64,000 bases of DNA from Rheinheimera tangshanensis. Its GTDB lineage: Bacteria; Pseudomonadota; Gammaproteobacteria; Enterobacterales; Alteromonadaceae. Within the stretch, counting starts at the first letter, position 1, and each line of letters starts with the position of its first letter. The position numbers and the translations under genes were made by a program. Shown in pieces: positions 28,464 to 37,162 of this stretch. The notes under the pieces were generated by a model. That model did not search any database and was not told where the DNA came from. It was given only the letters and a program-made list of their open reading frames with translations. The stretch is from contig NZ_BMLH01000004.1 of assembly GCF_014645135.1 (NCBI RefSeq), positions 248,001 through 312,000 of the forward strand. Direction: 5' to 3'.

Positions 28464-28540
28464 GGAGCGGTAGTTCAGTCGGTTAGAATACCGGCCTGTC
28501 ACGCCGGGGGTCGCGGGTTCGAGTCCCGTCCGCTCCGCCA
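28464..28540 (+). tRNA. tRNA-Asp (GTC), copy 1
   Basis: 77 bases with encoded CCA. The acceptor stem GGAGCGG/CCGCTCC, D-arm, anticodon loop CTGTCAC with anticodon GTC, and T-arm GCGGGTTCGAGTCCCG all fold. It is identical to the three following copies. Confidence 0.97.
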
Positions 28541-28559
28541 ATTTAATAAATGCTTCTTC

Positions 28560-28636
28560 GGAGCGGTAGTTCAGTCGGTTAGAATACCGGCCTGTCACGC
28601 CGGGGGTCGCGGGTTCGAGTCCCGTCCGCTCCGCCA
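28560..28636 (+). tRNA. tRNA-Asp (GTC), copy 2
   Basis: Identical 77-base repeat of copy 1 with encoded CCA and anticodon GTC, 19 bases after it. Confidence 0.97.
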
Positions 28637-28664
28637 CTTAAGCATTTATCGTTTGTCTGATTCC

Positions 28665-28741
28665 GGAGCGGTAGTTCAGTCGGTTAGAATACCGGCCTGT
28701 CACGCCGGGGGTCGCGGGTTCGAGTCCCGTCCGCTCCGCCA
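28665..28741 (+). tRNA. tRNA-Asp (GTC), copy 3
   Basis: Identical 77-base repeat with encoded CCA and anticodon GTC, 28 bases after copy 2. The spacers of the array differ from one another. Confidence 0.97.
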
Positions 28742-28783
28742 CTTCAGCAAACAAGCCTCTAGAGCGAAAGCTCACTCCAGTGC

Positions 28784-28860
28784 GGAGCGGTAGTTCAGTC
28801 GGTTAGAATACCGGCCTGTCACGCCGGGGGTCGCGGGTTCGAGTCCCGTCCGCTCCGCCA
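28784..28860 (+). tRNA. tRNA-Asp (GTC), copy 4
   Basis: Identical 77-base repeat with encoded CCA and anticodon GTC, 42 bases after copy 3, followed by the array terminator. Confidence 0.97.
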
Positions 28861-28892
28861 TTTTACTGGGTTTTCGACTCAGTAAACAAAAC

Positions 28893-28917
28893 AACCAGCC
28901 TTGAGCTGGTTTTTTTA
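28893..28917 (+). terminator. Terminator of the tRNA-Asp array
   Basis: AACCAGC-CTTGA-GCTGGTT with a following T run. A second TTTACTG/CAGTAAA hairpin lies just upstream (28862-28887). Confidence 0.9.
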
Positions 28918-29146
28918 TGCCTTTGATTCGGCTGTCTGACGACAGCAGTTCAGTCGGTTGCTCTCAGTTCAAGCATGGCCCTCCCGTCACGCCTCGATCT
29001 CATTTTTACGGTATTGAGCTGCTTTTTAGATTCGCTACTTCGGTTCCTCAGAGTGGCAAAGCCGCAGAGCGTTCTTCACAAGTGCAAAGCAGTACATTCA
29101 GGTGTGTCCTGATATGAAGCGTTAATTTTCAGCACGTTTTTTGTTT
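28918..29146. other. Gene-free stretch with tRNA-Asp-like fragments
   Basis: No gene is supported between the tRNA terminator and the galM control region. AGTTCAGTCGGTT at 28947-28959 equals the tRNA-Asp D-arm, and GTCACGCC at 28986-28993 equals its anticodon-loop region, in the same order but 13 bases further apart. It may be a decayed tRNA copy. A 66-codon frame here has no binding site and no recognisable product. Confidence 0.4.
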
Positions 29147-29163
29147 TATTTATACGATAAATA
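29147..29163. promoter_or_regulatory. Operator-like inverted repeat upstream of galM
   Basis: TATTTAT-ACG-ATAAATA: perfect 7-bp arms with a 3-base centre, 40 bases before the galM start. The same arms and spacing recur before the TonB receptor gene (30276-30292) and galE (51439-51455). Confidence 0.7.
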
Positions 29164-29202
29164 GGATATGTTTGGTTATTAGTCATTTTATCCAATTTGA
29201 TC

Positions 29203-30198
29203 ATGACCTCATTTATCACAGCTTCTGCATTTATCCCTTTGGTGTTGCAAAGTAATTCTGGATTACGGATTGAGGTACTACCTTTTGGTGCAACTATCAG
29301 TTCTATCCAGTTTGAAGGGCAGGAACTTACATTACGTCATGCTCGTTATACTGATTATCAACAGAATTGTGGGTATTTAGGTGCGACTATTGGTCGCTAT
29401 GCAAACCGGATAGCCCATGGAAAACTCTATTTTGGAGACCGCTGGGTTGTACTTAATACTGCCGCTTATAAGCACTGTTTGCATGGCGGGCATGGGTTTA
29501 GTCACAAATGCTGGCAAGTTCTGCACCATCAGGTTGATGAGGTTGAATTGTTATTGCACAGTCCGGATGGTGACAATGGCTTTCCCGGAGATTTATCCGT
29601 GTGGCAAACCATCAGGCTGACAGATCACGAACTAAAAATCAGTTTTCGCGCCACGACCCAGAGTAGCACTCTGGTCAGTTTAACTAATCATTGCTATTTC
29701 AACCTGGATGGTAGTCAGGATATTAGCCGTCATCTGTTACAAATTCACGCAGAACAATTTTTGCCTGTCACTTCCGATTTGATCCCTACTGGTGAGAGAA
29801 GAGAAGTAGCGGGTAGTGCTTTTGATTTTCGCCAACCAAGCTTGATTGCCGATAAGCTCTCACTACCGGATCCTCAGTTAATACAAGCTGGTGGATTTGA
29901 TCATTGTTTTATCTTTGAGAATCAGGTGGATGAATTGCGGCAGATGGCGACCTTAAGCTCTTCTTTAAGTAATATCAGTTTGACTGTGAGCAGCACTATG
30001 CCGGGTTTGCAATTTTACGCAGGTCAGGCTCTGTCGGCGCCTTTTCGGCCGAGGCAGGCTCTATGTCTGGAAGCTCAGTATTGGCCTGATTCACCTAACC
30101 AAAAAAATTTCCCTTCGACGTTATTGCTCAACGATCAAATTTACCAACATCAAATAGTTTATGCATTCAGCAAATTTCAAGGTGGTAAATCAACCTGA
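29203..30198 (+). CDS. galM: Aldose 1-epimerase (mutarotase)
   Basis: 331 aa from the ATG at 29203 (a TTG at 29197 is also in frame). The fold's landmarks are present: GATIGRYANRIAHGKL, the substrate His in KHCLHGGHGFSHK, the catalytic His in SLTNHCYFNLDG, and the catalytic Glu in ALCLEAQYWPDSPN. It interconverts alpha and beta anomers of galactose, feeding GalK, which uses alpha-galactose. No signal peptide, so cytoplasmic. It is the first gene of the + strand half of the galactoside locus. Confidence 0.92.
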   Translation: MTSFITASAFIPLVLQSNSGLRIEVLPFGATISSIQFEGQELTLRHARYTDYQQNCGYLGATIGRYANRIAHGKLYFGDRWVVLNTAAYKHCLHGGHGFSHKCWQVLHHQVDEVELLLHSPDGDNGFPGDLSVWQTIRLTDHELKISFRATTQSSTLVSLTNHCYFNLDGSQDISRHLLQIHAEQFLPVTSDLIPTGERREVAGSAFDFRQPSLIADKLSLPDPQLIQAGGFDHCFIFENQVDELRQMATLSSSLSNISLTVSSTMPGLQFYAGQALSAPFRPRQALCLEAQYWPDSPNQKNFPSTLLLNDQIYQHQIVYAFSKFQGGKST

Positions 30199-30252
30199 CA
30201 AAGCGAGAGAGCAGATTCTTACATTTTTAGCCGCCAAAAGGTGTAAAAAAGG

Positions 30253-30292
30253 TTGAGTTTTAATCGTTATTAAAGTATTTATAAGATAAATA
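30253..30292 (+). promoter_or_regulatory. Promoter and operator of the TonB-dependent receptor gene
   Basis: TTGAGT (30253-30258) and TATTTA (30276-30281) are 17 bases apart. The inverted repeat TATTTAT-AAG-ATAAATA (30276-30292) begins at the -10 box, a position where a bound repressor would block RNA polymerase. Confidence 0.65.
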
Positions 30293-30344
30293 AGCTAATA
30301 AAATAAAATGATTCTTAAAACAAGGCAAGACAGGGTGTTAAACG

Positions 30345-33107
30345 ATGAAAAATAGCAAAATATTAACTATTGGAAAAAAAACTGCGCTAAGCGTTGCCAT
30401 TGCTGGTTTGTGTAGTGGTCAGGCTATTGCACAGCAATCACAGCAGCCAGCAGCTGAAAAGGAAAAGATAGAAGTCATAGCGGTAAGGGGAATACGCAGT
30501 AGCTTAAAAGCTTCGTTTGAAGATAAAAAATCTTCGACAGTCGTTTCTGATGGTATTAAAGCAGAAGACTTGGGGAAGTTTCCTGATTTGAACGTGGCAG
30601 AATCCCTGCAGCGTATCACTGGTGTTTCTATTGATCGAAGTGGCGGCGAGGGCCAGGCTGTCACTATTCGGGGTTTTGGACCTCAATTTAATACTGTACT
30701 GGTGAATGGACGTCAGCTAGCTACTGAAAGTGCAGGCCGCGAATTTAATTTTGACGTGTTAGCTGCGGATCAAATCTCAGGTGCTGACGTCTATAAAAGT
30801 ACCACAGCTAAATTGCAGGAAGGTGGTATAGGCGGCACAATCAACGTAACAACAGCACGTCCTTTTGATTATGATGATCTTCGAATCGCAGGCTCCATTA
30901 AAGGGATGTATGAAAGTTTATCGGAAGAGACATCTCCATCTGCCTCTTTTTTAGTCAGCAATACTTTTAACGATGATATGTTTGGCGTATTGCTGGCCGT
31001 AAGTCAGCAAGAACGGAAAGTCCAGATCAATCAAATTGCTACAGCTGGCTGGCGTGGTGGTCAAACGATCTCTAATAAAGACGATGGTGTGTTGTTTACC
31101 AATGCCTACATTCCGCGAAACTGGGATCAGATCATCGATGAGCAGGATCGTAGCCGCACAAATGCTAGTCTGGTATTGCAATTTGCTCCTTCTGAAGATG
31201 TGACGGTAACGCTGGATGGTTTGATATCAAAATTTGAGGTCGATTCACAGGTAACCGATCTTGCGTCATGGTTTGAGCCTGATCGGGTGGGCAGCGCTGA
31301 AATAGATCCTGCGACCGGTACTCTTGTGCGCTTCACCCAGGAAATAGGGTTACATCAAGGCAGCGGCGATCCTGCAACTGACTTCGTATCTCACACCCGA
31401 AATTCACGTGATATCACCAATGATGCCTTTGGTTTGAATGTCGACTGGAAAATCAATGATGCACTAAAAGCTAGTTTTGATGTATCGACCACTAGTGCTG
31501 AAAACGATCGTGCCGGCCGTGACCGTTTTAATGTGGTAGGCATGATTAACGACTACACTTTTGATGCAACTGGTGGTTTACCTACGGTAGCACACGGTGG
31601 CTTCGAGAACGGTAGCCTGGCTGACGAAAGTCGCGCTCGTATGCATTACAACGAAAAAGGTAATCAATTTACCAATAAAGACGAGATCAACGAGTTTAAA
31701 GCGGACTTTGAATACCTTGCTGAAAAAGGTGTGTTTGAAAAAGCTAATTTTGGTATTTACCGTCAGGAACGTGAAAAATCAGCCTTCCAGATCCTCGGTT
31801 CTCAATGTGTGTATTGTGGTTACGGAACTGCGGCGCCACTGGATGAGATTGACTTTAGACCCTATACAGCAAACAACTTCTTTCCGGGCTTGATTGATAC
31901 GTTCTATACCTATGATGGCGATAAGATGATTCAGTATCTGGCTGACTCAGGCTTCCCAATTGAGCCAACATTGCAAAATAACCGCTATACCATAAATGAA
32001 GATGTTACCAGCTTATATATGGACTTTACTCTGCAATATGATCTGGGAGATATGCCTTTATCTGTGAACCTGGGAGCACGTTATGCGTCAACTGATGTTA
32101 GTGTCAATGCCGTTCAGAGTTTCGTTACAGACATAGTTCCTACTGCAGATGCAACGTTATTTGCTAACGTGTTTGGCCCTGCCACTGATATCAATCAAGG
32201 GACCAGCTATTCAAACCTGTTACCCAATCTGAATGTCAAATTAGGCATTGCTGATGATATGGTACTGCGCTTTGCCAGTTACGATACCATTACCCGTCCT
32301 ACTATGGACCAGATGTCGCCTGCGACTACCTTTAACGAACCGCGCAGACAAAACCTGACTGCCAGTGGCGGTAACCCGGCGCTAAAACCTTTCCAGGCTG
32401 AAAACTGGGATATTTCTTACGAGTGGTATTACAACGATTCAAACTTATTCAGCTTTGCCGTGTTTAATAAAGAAGTTGAAGATTTTATCGTCACTCTGAC
32501 AGGCACTGAAACTTATAACATGACTGGCCGCACAGGTCCTGATTTTGGTTGTAGTATTGCCAACTCAGCATTGTGCAGCTCTGATATAGTCGGCACTACG
32601 GATGAGTTAAATGGTTCATCTGAAATCTATACTGTCACCCGTCCTCAAAATGGCGAGTCGGCCCGTATTACAGGTTATGAAGTTGCGTTGACGCATATTT
32701 TTGATAACGGCTTCGGCGCCTCCGCCAATGCGACCGTCGTTGACAGTGATTTATCTGTCACCGCAGATAGTTCGCAGAGTTTTGCTTTGGAAGGATTGGG
32801 TGATTCGCAAAACCTGGTACTGTTTTATGAGCAGGATGTGTGGCAGGCACGTATCGCGTTTAATAACAGGGAAGGTTTCCTGCGCGCGCTGGACAATGGT
32901 TTTAATGGCGAACCTATTAATACCAAAACCTTTGGTCAGTGGGATATTAGCGCCAGTTATGATTACAACGACTATTTGACCATCTTTATTGAGGGGATCA
33001 ATATTACGGAAGAAGAGCTGGTGCAAACCGGACGCTTCCAGAACCAGATTTACTCTGTGGAAGACAATGGTTCACGCTACTCTGTGGGCATTCGCGGTTC
33101 ATTCTGA
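30345..33107 (+). CDS. TonB-dependent outer-membrane receptor (TonB-Xanth-Caul type)
   Basis: 920 aa. The long signal peptide ends near GQAIAQQ. A TonB-box-like KIEVIAVRGIRSSLKASFEDK and the plug domain (KFPDLNVAESLQRITGVSID, VTIRGFGPQFNTVLVNGR, GGIGGTINVTTARPF) come before a 22-stranded barrel ending in YSVGIRGSF, with terminal Phe for BAM recognition. This subclass (TIGR01782) is typical of carbohydrate uptake loci in Xanthomonas, Caulobacter and Alteromonadales. The substrate here is inferred to be a galactoside. Confidence 0.93.
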   Translation: MKNSKILTIGKKTALSVAIAGLCSGQAIAQQSQQPAAEKEKIEVIAVRGIRSSLKASFEDKKSSTVVSDGIKAEDLGKFPDLNVAESLQRITGVSIDRSGGEGQAVTIRGFGPQFNTVLVNGRQLATESAGREFNFDVLAADQISGADVYKSTTAKLQEGGIGGTINVTTARPFDYDDLRIAGSIKGMYESLSEETSPSASFLVSNTFNDDMFGVLLAVSQQERKVQINQIATAGWRGGQTISNKDDGVLFTNAYIPRNWDQIIDEQDRSRTNASLVLQFAPSEDVTVTLDGLISKFEVDSQVTDLASWFEPDRVGSAEIDPATGTLVRFTQEIGLHQGSGDPATDFVSHTRNSRDITNDAFGLNVDWKINDALKASFDVSTTSAENDRAGRDRFNVVGMINDYTFDATGGLPTVAHGGFENGSLADESRARMHYNEKGNQFTNKDEINEFKADFEYLAEKGVFEKANFGIYRQEREKSAFQILGSQCVYCGYGTAAPLDEIDFRPYTANNFFPGLIDTFYTYDGDKMIQYLADSGFPIEPTLQNNRYTINEDVTSLYMDFTLQYDLGDMPLSVNLGARYASTDVSVNAVQSFVTDIVPTADATLFANVFGPATDINQGTSYSNLLPNLNVKLGIADDMVLRFASYDTITRPTMDQMSPATTFNEPRRQNLTASGGNPALKPFQAENWDISYEWYYNDSNLFSFAVFNKEVEDFIVTLTGTETYNMTGRTGPDFGCSIANSALCSSDIVGTTDELNGSSEIYTVTRPQNGESARITGYEVALTHIFDNGFGASANATVVDSDLSVTADSSQSFALEGLGDSQNLVLFYEQDVWQARIAFNNREGFLRALDNGFNGEPINTKTFGQWDISASYDYNDYLTIFIEGINITEEELVQTGRFQNQIYSVEDNGSRYSVGIRGSF

Positions 33108-33238
33108 TACAACAGCAAGAGCGCAGTTATGCTGCGTCTCCTGCAGAAATCTAAAGCTAAAATTGCCAAATCAGGAAGCTTTCGCGCTCTGATTTGGCAT
33201 GTTAGGTTGTCAGTAGTGAGAATAAGAGCCCAAATCTG

Positions 33239-34765
33239 ATGTCAAAAGCAGTCAAAAAATTAGTTATTGTTGGTGGTGGAACCGCTGGTTGGTTGAGCGC
33301 TGCCATTATTGCAGCTCAGCATCGCAGTAATACTCAAGATGGCTTGCAGGTCGTGTTGGTTGAATCTTCCGATATCCCAACTATTGGGGTAGGTGAGGGC
33401 ACGTGGCCGACAATGAAAAATACCCTGCAACAAATTGGCATAAAAGAAGCCGATTTATTTCAACGATGTCATGCGGTGTTCAAACAAGGAGGTCGATTTG
33501 TTAATTGGGTGCACGGTAATGAGGATTTTTATTATCACCCTTTTACTGTTCCCATGGGCTATGGCCGTATTGATTTAGCCCCTTATGTTCAGGATATTAG
33601 CCAGTTTGCTGTAGAGAGCAATTTTCAGCATCAAATCTGCGAAGCGGGACTTGCTCCAAGAGGTTTTTCGGAAGGTGAATATCAAGGCCAATGCAACTAT
33701 GCCTACCATCTGGATGCTGGGGCTTTCGCTGATTTACTCAAAGAACATTGTAAAAATAATCTGGGAGTGCAGCACCGTATTGGTACTGTGGAGCGCTGTC
33801 AGCTGAGTCAGGATGGACAAATTCAGGCTTTGTATCTGACGGATGGTACCGCTCCACTTGAAGCAGATTTATTTATTGATTGTAGCGGTTTCTCCTCCTT
33901 GTTACTTGGTAAAGCTCTGGGTGTGCCTTTTGAACCTGTCGAACATTTGTTATTTAATGACAGTGCCTTGGCGATGCAAGTCCCATACGACACGCCAGAT
34001 GCAGCCATACCTTGCCATACGATAGCAACAGCACAAAATGCCGGTTGGATTTGGGATATAGGTCTGACGCATCGTCGTGGAGTTGGTCATGTGTATGCAG
34101 GCAAGTATTTGAGTGACGATGAAGCTGAATTTAATTTACGCCGCTATATTGGCCCTGCGGCTCAAGGTATTAGCGCGCGTAAAATTAGTTATCAGACAGG
34201 TCACAGAAGCAAGTTTTGGCAACATAACTGTGTTGCTATTGGGATGTCCGCAGGGTTTGTCGAACCTCTCGAAGCAACGGCTATTATGCTGGTTGAGATT
34301 TCTGCTCGTTTTGTTGCTGATAATTTGCCTGCGGATCTTGCTACCATGCCATTGGTTGCCACTAGGTTTAACCAACAGATGTTGTATAGATGGCAGCGGA
34401 TCCTGGATTTTTTAAAGTTACATTATCTATTAACAAAAAGACCAGAACCCTATTGGCAGGATCACTTAAAGCCTGAATCTATTCCGCAGTCCTTGCAAGA
34501 TGATTTGAAGATTTGGCAACACCGCGGTCCGCAAATACAAGATTTTCATGGCGCCTTAGAGTTGTTCCCTGCTGCAAGTTACCAGTACGTGCTCTACGGA
34601 ATGGGCTTCAAGCCTGATTTTAGCCGTCAGTCTTATTTGTATCAACAACAATCCCAAGCCGAGCAAATTATTAGAAGAAATCAGCAGCTTACCGCGCAGT
34701 TGTTACAAACGCTGCCGTCGCACCGTGATTATATTACAGGCTGGCTTAGCAGTAACAGAGGATAA
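33239..34765 (+). CDS. Flavin-dependent halogenase-like protein (tryptophan halogenase family)
   Basis: 508 aa. The FAD motif is VIVGGGTAGWLSAAIIA and the second flavin segment is ESSDIPTIGVGEGTWPTM. The active-site Lys of PrnA-type enzymes is matched by the Lys in HAVFKQGGRFVNW. The WxWxIP motif is present only as WIWDIG, with Gly for Pro. Proteins of this class recur next to TonB receptors of sugar loci with no indole pathway, and their natural substrate is unknown. It is 131 bases after the receptor gene and four bases before the SapC-like gene. Confidence 0.87.
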   Translation: MSKAVKKLVIVGGGTAGWLSAAIIAAQHRSNTQDGLQVVLVESSDIPTIGVGEGTWPTMKNTLQQIGIKEADLFQRCHAVFKQGGRFVNWVHGNEDFYYHPFTVPMGYGRIDLAPYVQDISQFAVESNFQHQICEAGLAPRGFSEGEYQGQCNYAYHLDAGAFADLLKEHCKNNLGVQHRIGTVERCQLSQDGQIQALYLTDGTAPLEADLFIDCSGFSSLLLGKALGVPFEPVEHLLFNDSALAMQVPYDTPDAAIPCHTIATAQNAGWIWDIGLTHRRGVGHVYAGKYLSDDEAEFNLRRYIGPAAQGISARKISYQTGHRSKFWQHNCVAIGMSAGFVEPLEATAIMLVEISARFVADNLPADLATMPLVATRFNQQMLYRWQRILDFLKLHYLLTKRPEPYWQDHLKPESIPQSLQDDLKIWQHRGPQIQDFHGALELFPAASYQYVLYGMGFKPDFSRQSYLYQQQSQAEQIIRRNQQLTAQLLQTLPSHRDYITGWLSSNRG

Positions 34766-34769
34766 AATC

Positions 34770-35549
34770 ATGTCAATGTTTGTTGAATTAACGGCCCAGA
34801 CTCATGCGCAGACTGCAGTGATTAAAAACGCGCCACTGCGCTTCGCCGTGCGTTTGCATATGTTAAATATACAAGTGACAGAAATTAGTAAACTGATTGG
34901 TGACCTTCCGGTCTTTTTTAGCCGTCATCAAACGAGTGGGCAATGGTTAATATCTGCGTTATGCAGTTTTACACCAGGGCAAAATTTATTCGTTCAGAAA
35001 GAGCAATGGCTGGCCAGTTATCAGCCTGTGTCTATGCAAACCTACCCATTGTCCTTATCACAGGCTAAGCCCACTAAATTGGCTATTACCATGGATAAAG
35101 ATGTTATTTGCCCTGCAACAGAAGCAAATGCTCATGCTCTTTACACTGTGGATGGCCAAGCCTCGGTATTTCTGCGTCAGCAAGTCACTATGCTGGAAAC
35201 CGGTCTTCAACACGAATATCTGAGTTATCAGTTTATCAAAACCATCACAGAGCTCGGATTAATTAAAGAACTTGATTTGCACCTGCTACAACAAGATGGC
35301 CGCAGTCAAATCATCAAAGGGTTAGCCACTGTTGATGAAGACAAATTACAAACATTGACCGCTGAACAAGTGTACCAACTACAGCAGCAAGGCTATTTGT
35401 TGATCTTGCATGCGATGCTGCTTTCTATTACCCAATTAAACAAGCTGATTCAGTTGCATAATCAGCGTTATTCAGGGGCAGATTCTCAGGATCAGCAGTT
35501 AGGATTATTGAAAAGTGTGCGGCTGGAATTAAATCGCTCTCAACATTGA
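34770..35549 (+). CDS. SapC-family protein
   Basis: 259 aa from MSMFVELTAQTHAQT, with AGAGGAT in front; a longer frame overlaps the halogenase gene. The run KNAPLRFAVRLHMLNIQVTEISKLIGDLPVFFSRHQTSGQWLISALCSF is the start of the SapC (PF07277) domain. No TM segment is visible, so it is soluble and unlike true SapC permeases despite the name. The family's function is unknown. It is regularly found beside halogenase-like and TonB receptor genes. Confidence 0.82.
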   Translation: MSMFVELTAQTHAQTAVIKNAPLRFAVRLHMLNIQVTEISKLIGDLPVFFSRHQTSGQWLISALCSFTPGQNLFVQKEQWLASYQPVSMQTYPLSLSQAKPTKLAITMDKDVICPATEANAHALYTVDGQASVFLRQQVTMLETGLQHEYLSYQFIKTITELGLIKELDLHLLQQDGRSQIIKGLATVDEDKLQTLTAEQVYQLQQQGYLLILHAMLLSITQLNKLIQLHNQRYSGADSQDQQLGLLKSVRLELNRSQH

Positions 35550-35593
35550 CGCGCTATTTTCTCGTGAAACAATAACAAAAATGTGAGTACATA

Positions 35594-37057
35594 ATGTCTG
35601 ATAATATGATTCAGCTGACAGTGTTTGTCCTTGTCAGTGCTTTGATTGGAGCCTTAACTTATCTGAAATGCCGTGGGCAACGTCGTGACCACAATAGTCA
35701 GAATAAAGAATATTTCCTTGCCGGCGGTGGCTTGAGTTGGATTTTTGTAGCGGGCTCTATCACGCTGACAAATTTGAGTACCGACCAGTTAGTCGGAATG
35801 AATGGTAACCAAATGATGTTGTTAGTATGGTGGGAGCTTGCCGCTGTTATTGGGCTTATCATTCTGGCAAAAGTATTCATTCCTGTTTACTACAAATACC
35901 AATGTACAACGACCACTGAATTGCTGGAAAAGCGCTACCACAATAAACATATAAGGGCAGTAATTGGAGGCCTGTTTTTTCTGGGCAATGCCTTTATTTA
36001 TATGCCGGCTGTTATTTATTCCGGTGCCTTGTTAATGCAAACCATGTTTAAAGTCGATATTCCACTAATCTATTTAGCGACACTATTTGCACTGGTGGGG
36101 GCTTTTTACGCCTTTTTTGGTGGTTTGAGAGCTGTGGCTGTGTCTGATACCTACAATGGTGTTTTAGTCTTAGGTATGGCTGTGTTAGTGGTTATTCTGG
36201 CCTTAGTCGCAATTGATTTTGATTTTTCTGGTATCCCTGCGGAACGGTTAACGTTGATCGGAGACAAGGATTCTCCACTGCCATGGCAAACCTTGCTTAC
36301 CGGGATGATTTTTATTCAGATGTATTACTGGGGCACCAATCAAACTATTACCCAACGCGCTATGGCTGCACCCAATGTCAAGGAAGCGCAAAAAGGCGTG
36401 TTTGCCGCTGCCCTGATCCGGATTATTGTGGTGCCAGCCATAGTGGTGGTGCCTGGTATTGTTTCCTATAAACTTTACGGTGACATTGGTGATACAGCCT
36501 ATGGCCGTATAGTTGGAGATTTGATGCCAGGATGGCTCAGTGGCGTGTTTGCTGCCGCTATGGCCGCTGCGGTTTTATCCACCTACAACAGTTTATTAAA
36601 TTCAGCGACTGCTTTGTATGTCTGCGATATTCACGAAGCCTATTTTGAGAAAAAGCCGAACGTATTTAAGTTAAGTGGTTATGTCACACTTGGCTTAACA
36701 GTACTGACCTTAGTGCTGGTGCCTGTTTATCAGCATGCCGACAGCATTATTAACTTACTGCAGCAACTTAATGGCTTGCTTAGTATGCCGATCCTGTCCA
36801 TTTTTGTGGTCGGTCTCCTGTTTACCAATGTGGATGCGCGCGCTGCAATTGCCGCTGTTATTTTTGGTGTGTTACTTTATGGCTCTTTAACTTTTAGTTT
36901 CTCGCCATTTTACTCCAGCTGGCATTACATTCACCTGATGCCCATTACCTTGTTCAGCTGCGTTGCCTTTGCCTTGATACTGAATAAAGTTGTCTTTGGT
37001 CAACAGACTCGTTGGTCTGGCAAATTGGAACCCGTGGTAGAAAAAATCGGTTCTTAA
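35594..37057 (+). CDS. Sodium:solute symporter (SSS family, SglT-like)
   Basis: 487 aa with about 13-14 predicted TM segments. NKEYFLAGGGLSWIFVAGSITLTNLSTDQLVGMNGNQ is the family N-terminal block; the Na-site helix includes AAMAAAVLSTYNSLLNSATALY. Members with the QMYYWGTNQTITQRAM segment transport hexoses such as galactose and glucose. It is the only inner-membrane transporter in this locus, so it probably brings in the galactoside or galactose. Last + strand gene of the run starting at galM. Confidence 0.9.
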   Translation: MSDNMIQLTVFVLVSALIGALTYLKCRGQRRDHNSQNKEYFLAGGGLSWIFVAGSITLTNLSTDQLVGMNGNQMMLLVWWELAAVIGLIILAKVFIPVYYKYQCTTTTELLEKRYHNKHIRAVIGGLFFLGNAFIYMPAVIYSGALLMQTMFKVDIPLIYLATLFALVGAFYAFFGGLRAVAVSDTYNGVLVLGMAVLVVILALVAIDFDFSGIPAERLTLIGDKDSPLPWQTLLTGMIFIQMYYWGTNQTITQRAMAAPNVKEAQKGVFAAALIRIIVVPAIVVVPGIVSYKLYGDIGDTAYGRIVGDLMPGWLSGVFAAAMAAAVLSTYNSLLNSATALYVCDIHEAYFEKKPNVFKLSGYVTLGLTVLTLVLVPVYQHADSIINLLQQLNGLLSMPILSIFVVGLLFTNVDARAAIAAVIFGVLLYGSLTFSFSPFYSSWHYIHLMPITLFSCVAFALILNKVVFGQQTRWSGKLEPVVEKIGS

Positions 37058-37076
37058 GTGGTACCAATTAGGCAAC

Positions 37077-37160
37077 CAGTAGCCGGAGTTGATCCGGCGA
37101 CTGGCTGTTTTATGGCTACTGTGTAGCAGAGAGCGGGGCGCTGCGAAACGCCCCGAGGGG
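37077..37160 (+). terminator. Two hairpins between the symporter and GH42 genes
   Basis: A CCAGT..CCGG / CCGG..ACTGG stem (37077-37105) is followed by CTGTTTT and is a likely terminator for the + strand run. A GGGGCG/CGCCCC hairpin (37135-37154) follows without a T run. The genes are convergent. Confidence 0.55.
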
Positions 37161-37162
37161 TG

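Noticed and set aside
28248-28793. Long open frames across the tRNA array on both strands, with the repeated peptide LEPATPGVTGRYSNRLNYRS on the minus strand
   Set aside because: They arise because identical tRNA genes are read as protein. This peptide is a familiar false annotation over tRNA-Asp arrays.
28464-28860. Four identical direct repeats, which could look like a CRISPR array
   Set aside because: The repeats are 77-base tRNA-Asp genes with CCA ends, and the spacers differ in length.
28917-29117. 66-codon open frame after the tRNA terminator
   Set aside because: The start codon lies in the terminator's T run, there is no ribosome binding site, and the product has no recognisable fold.
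34770-35549. Annotation as a SapC peptide ABC-transporter permease
   Set aside because: No transmembrane segments are visible; only the PF07277 family name is shared.
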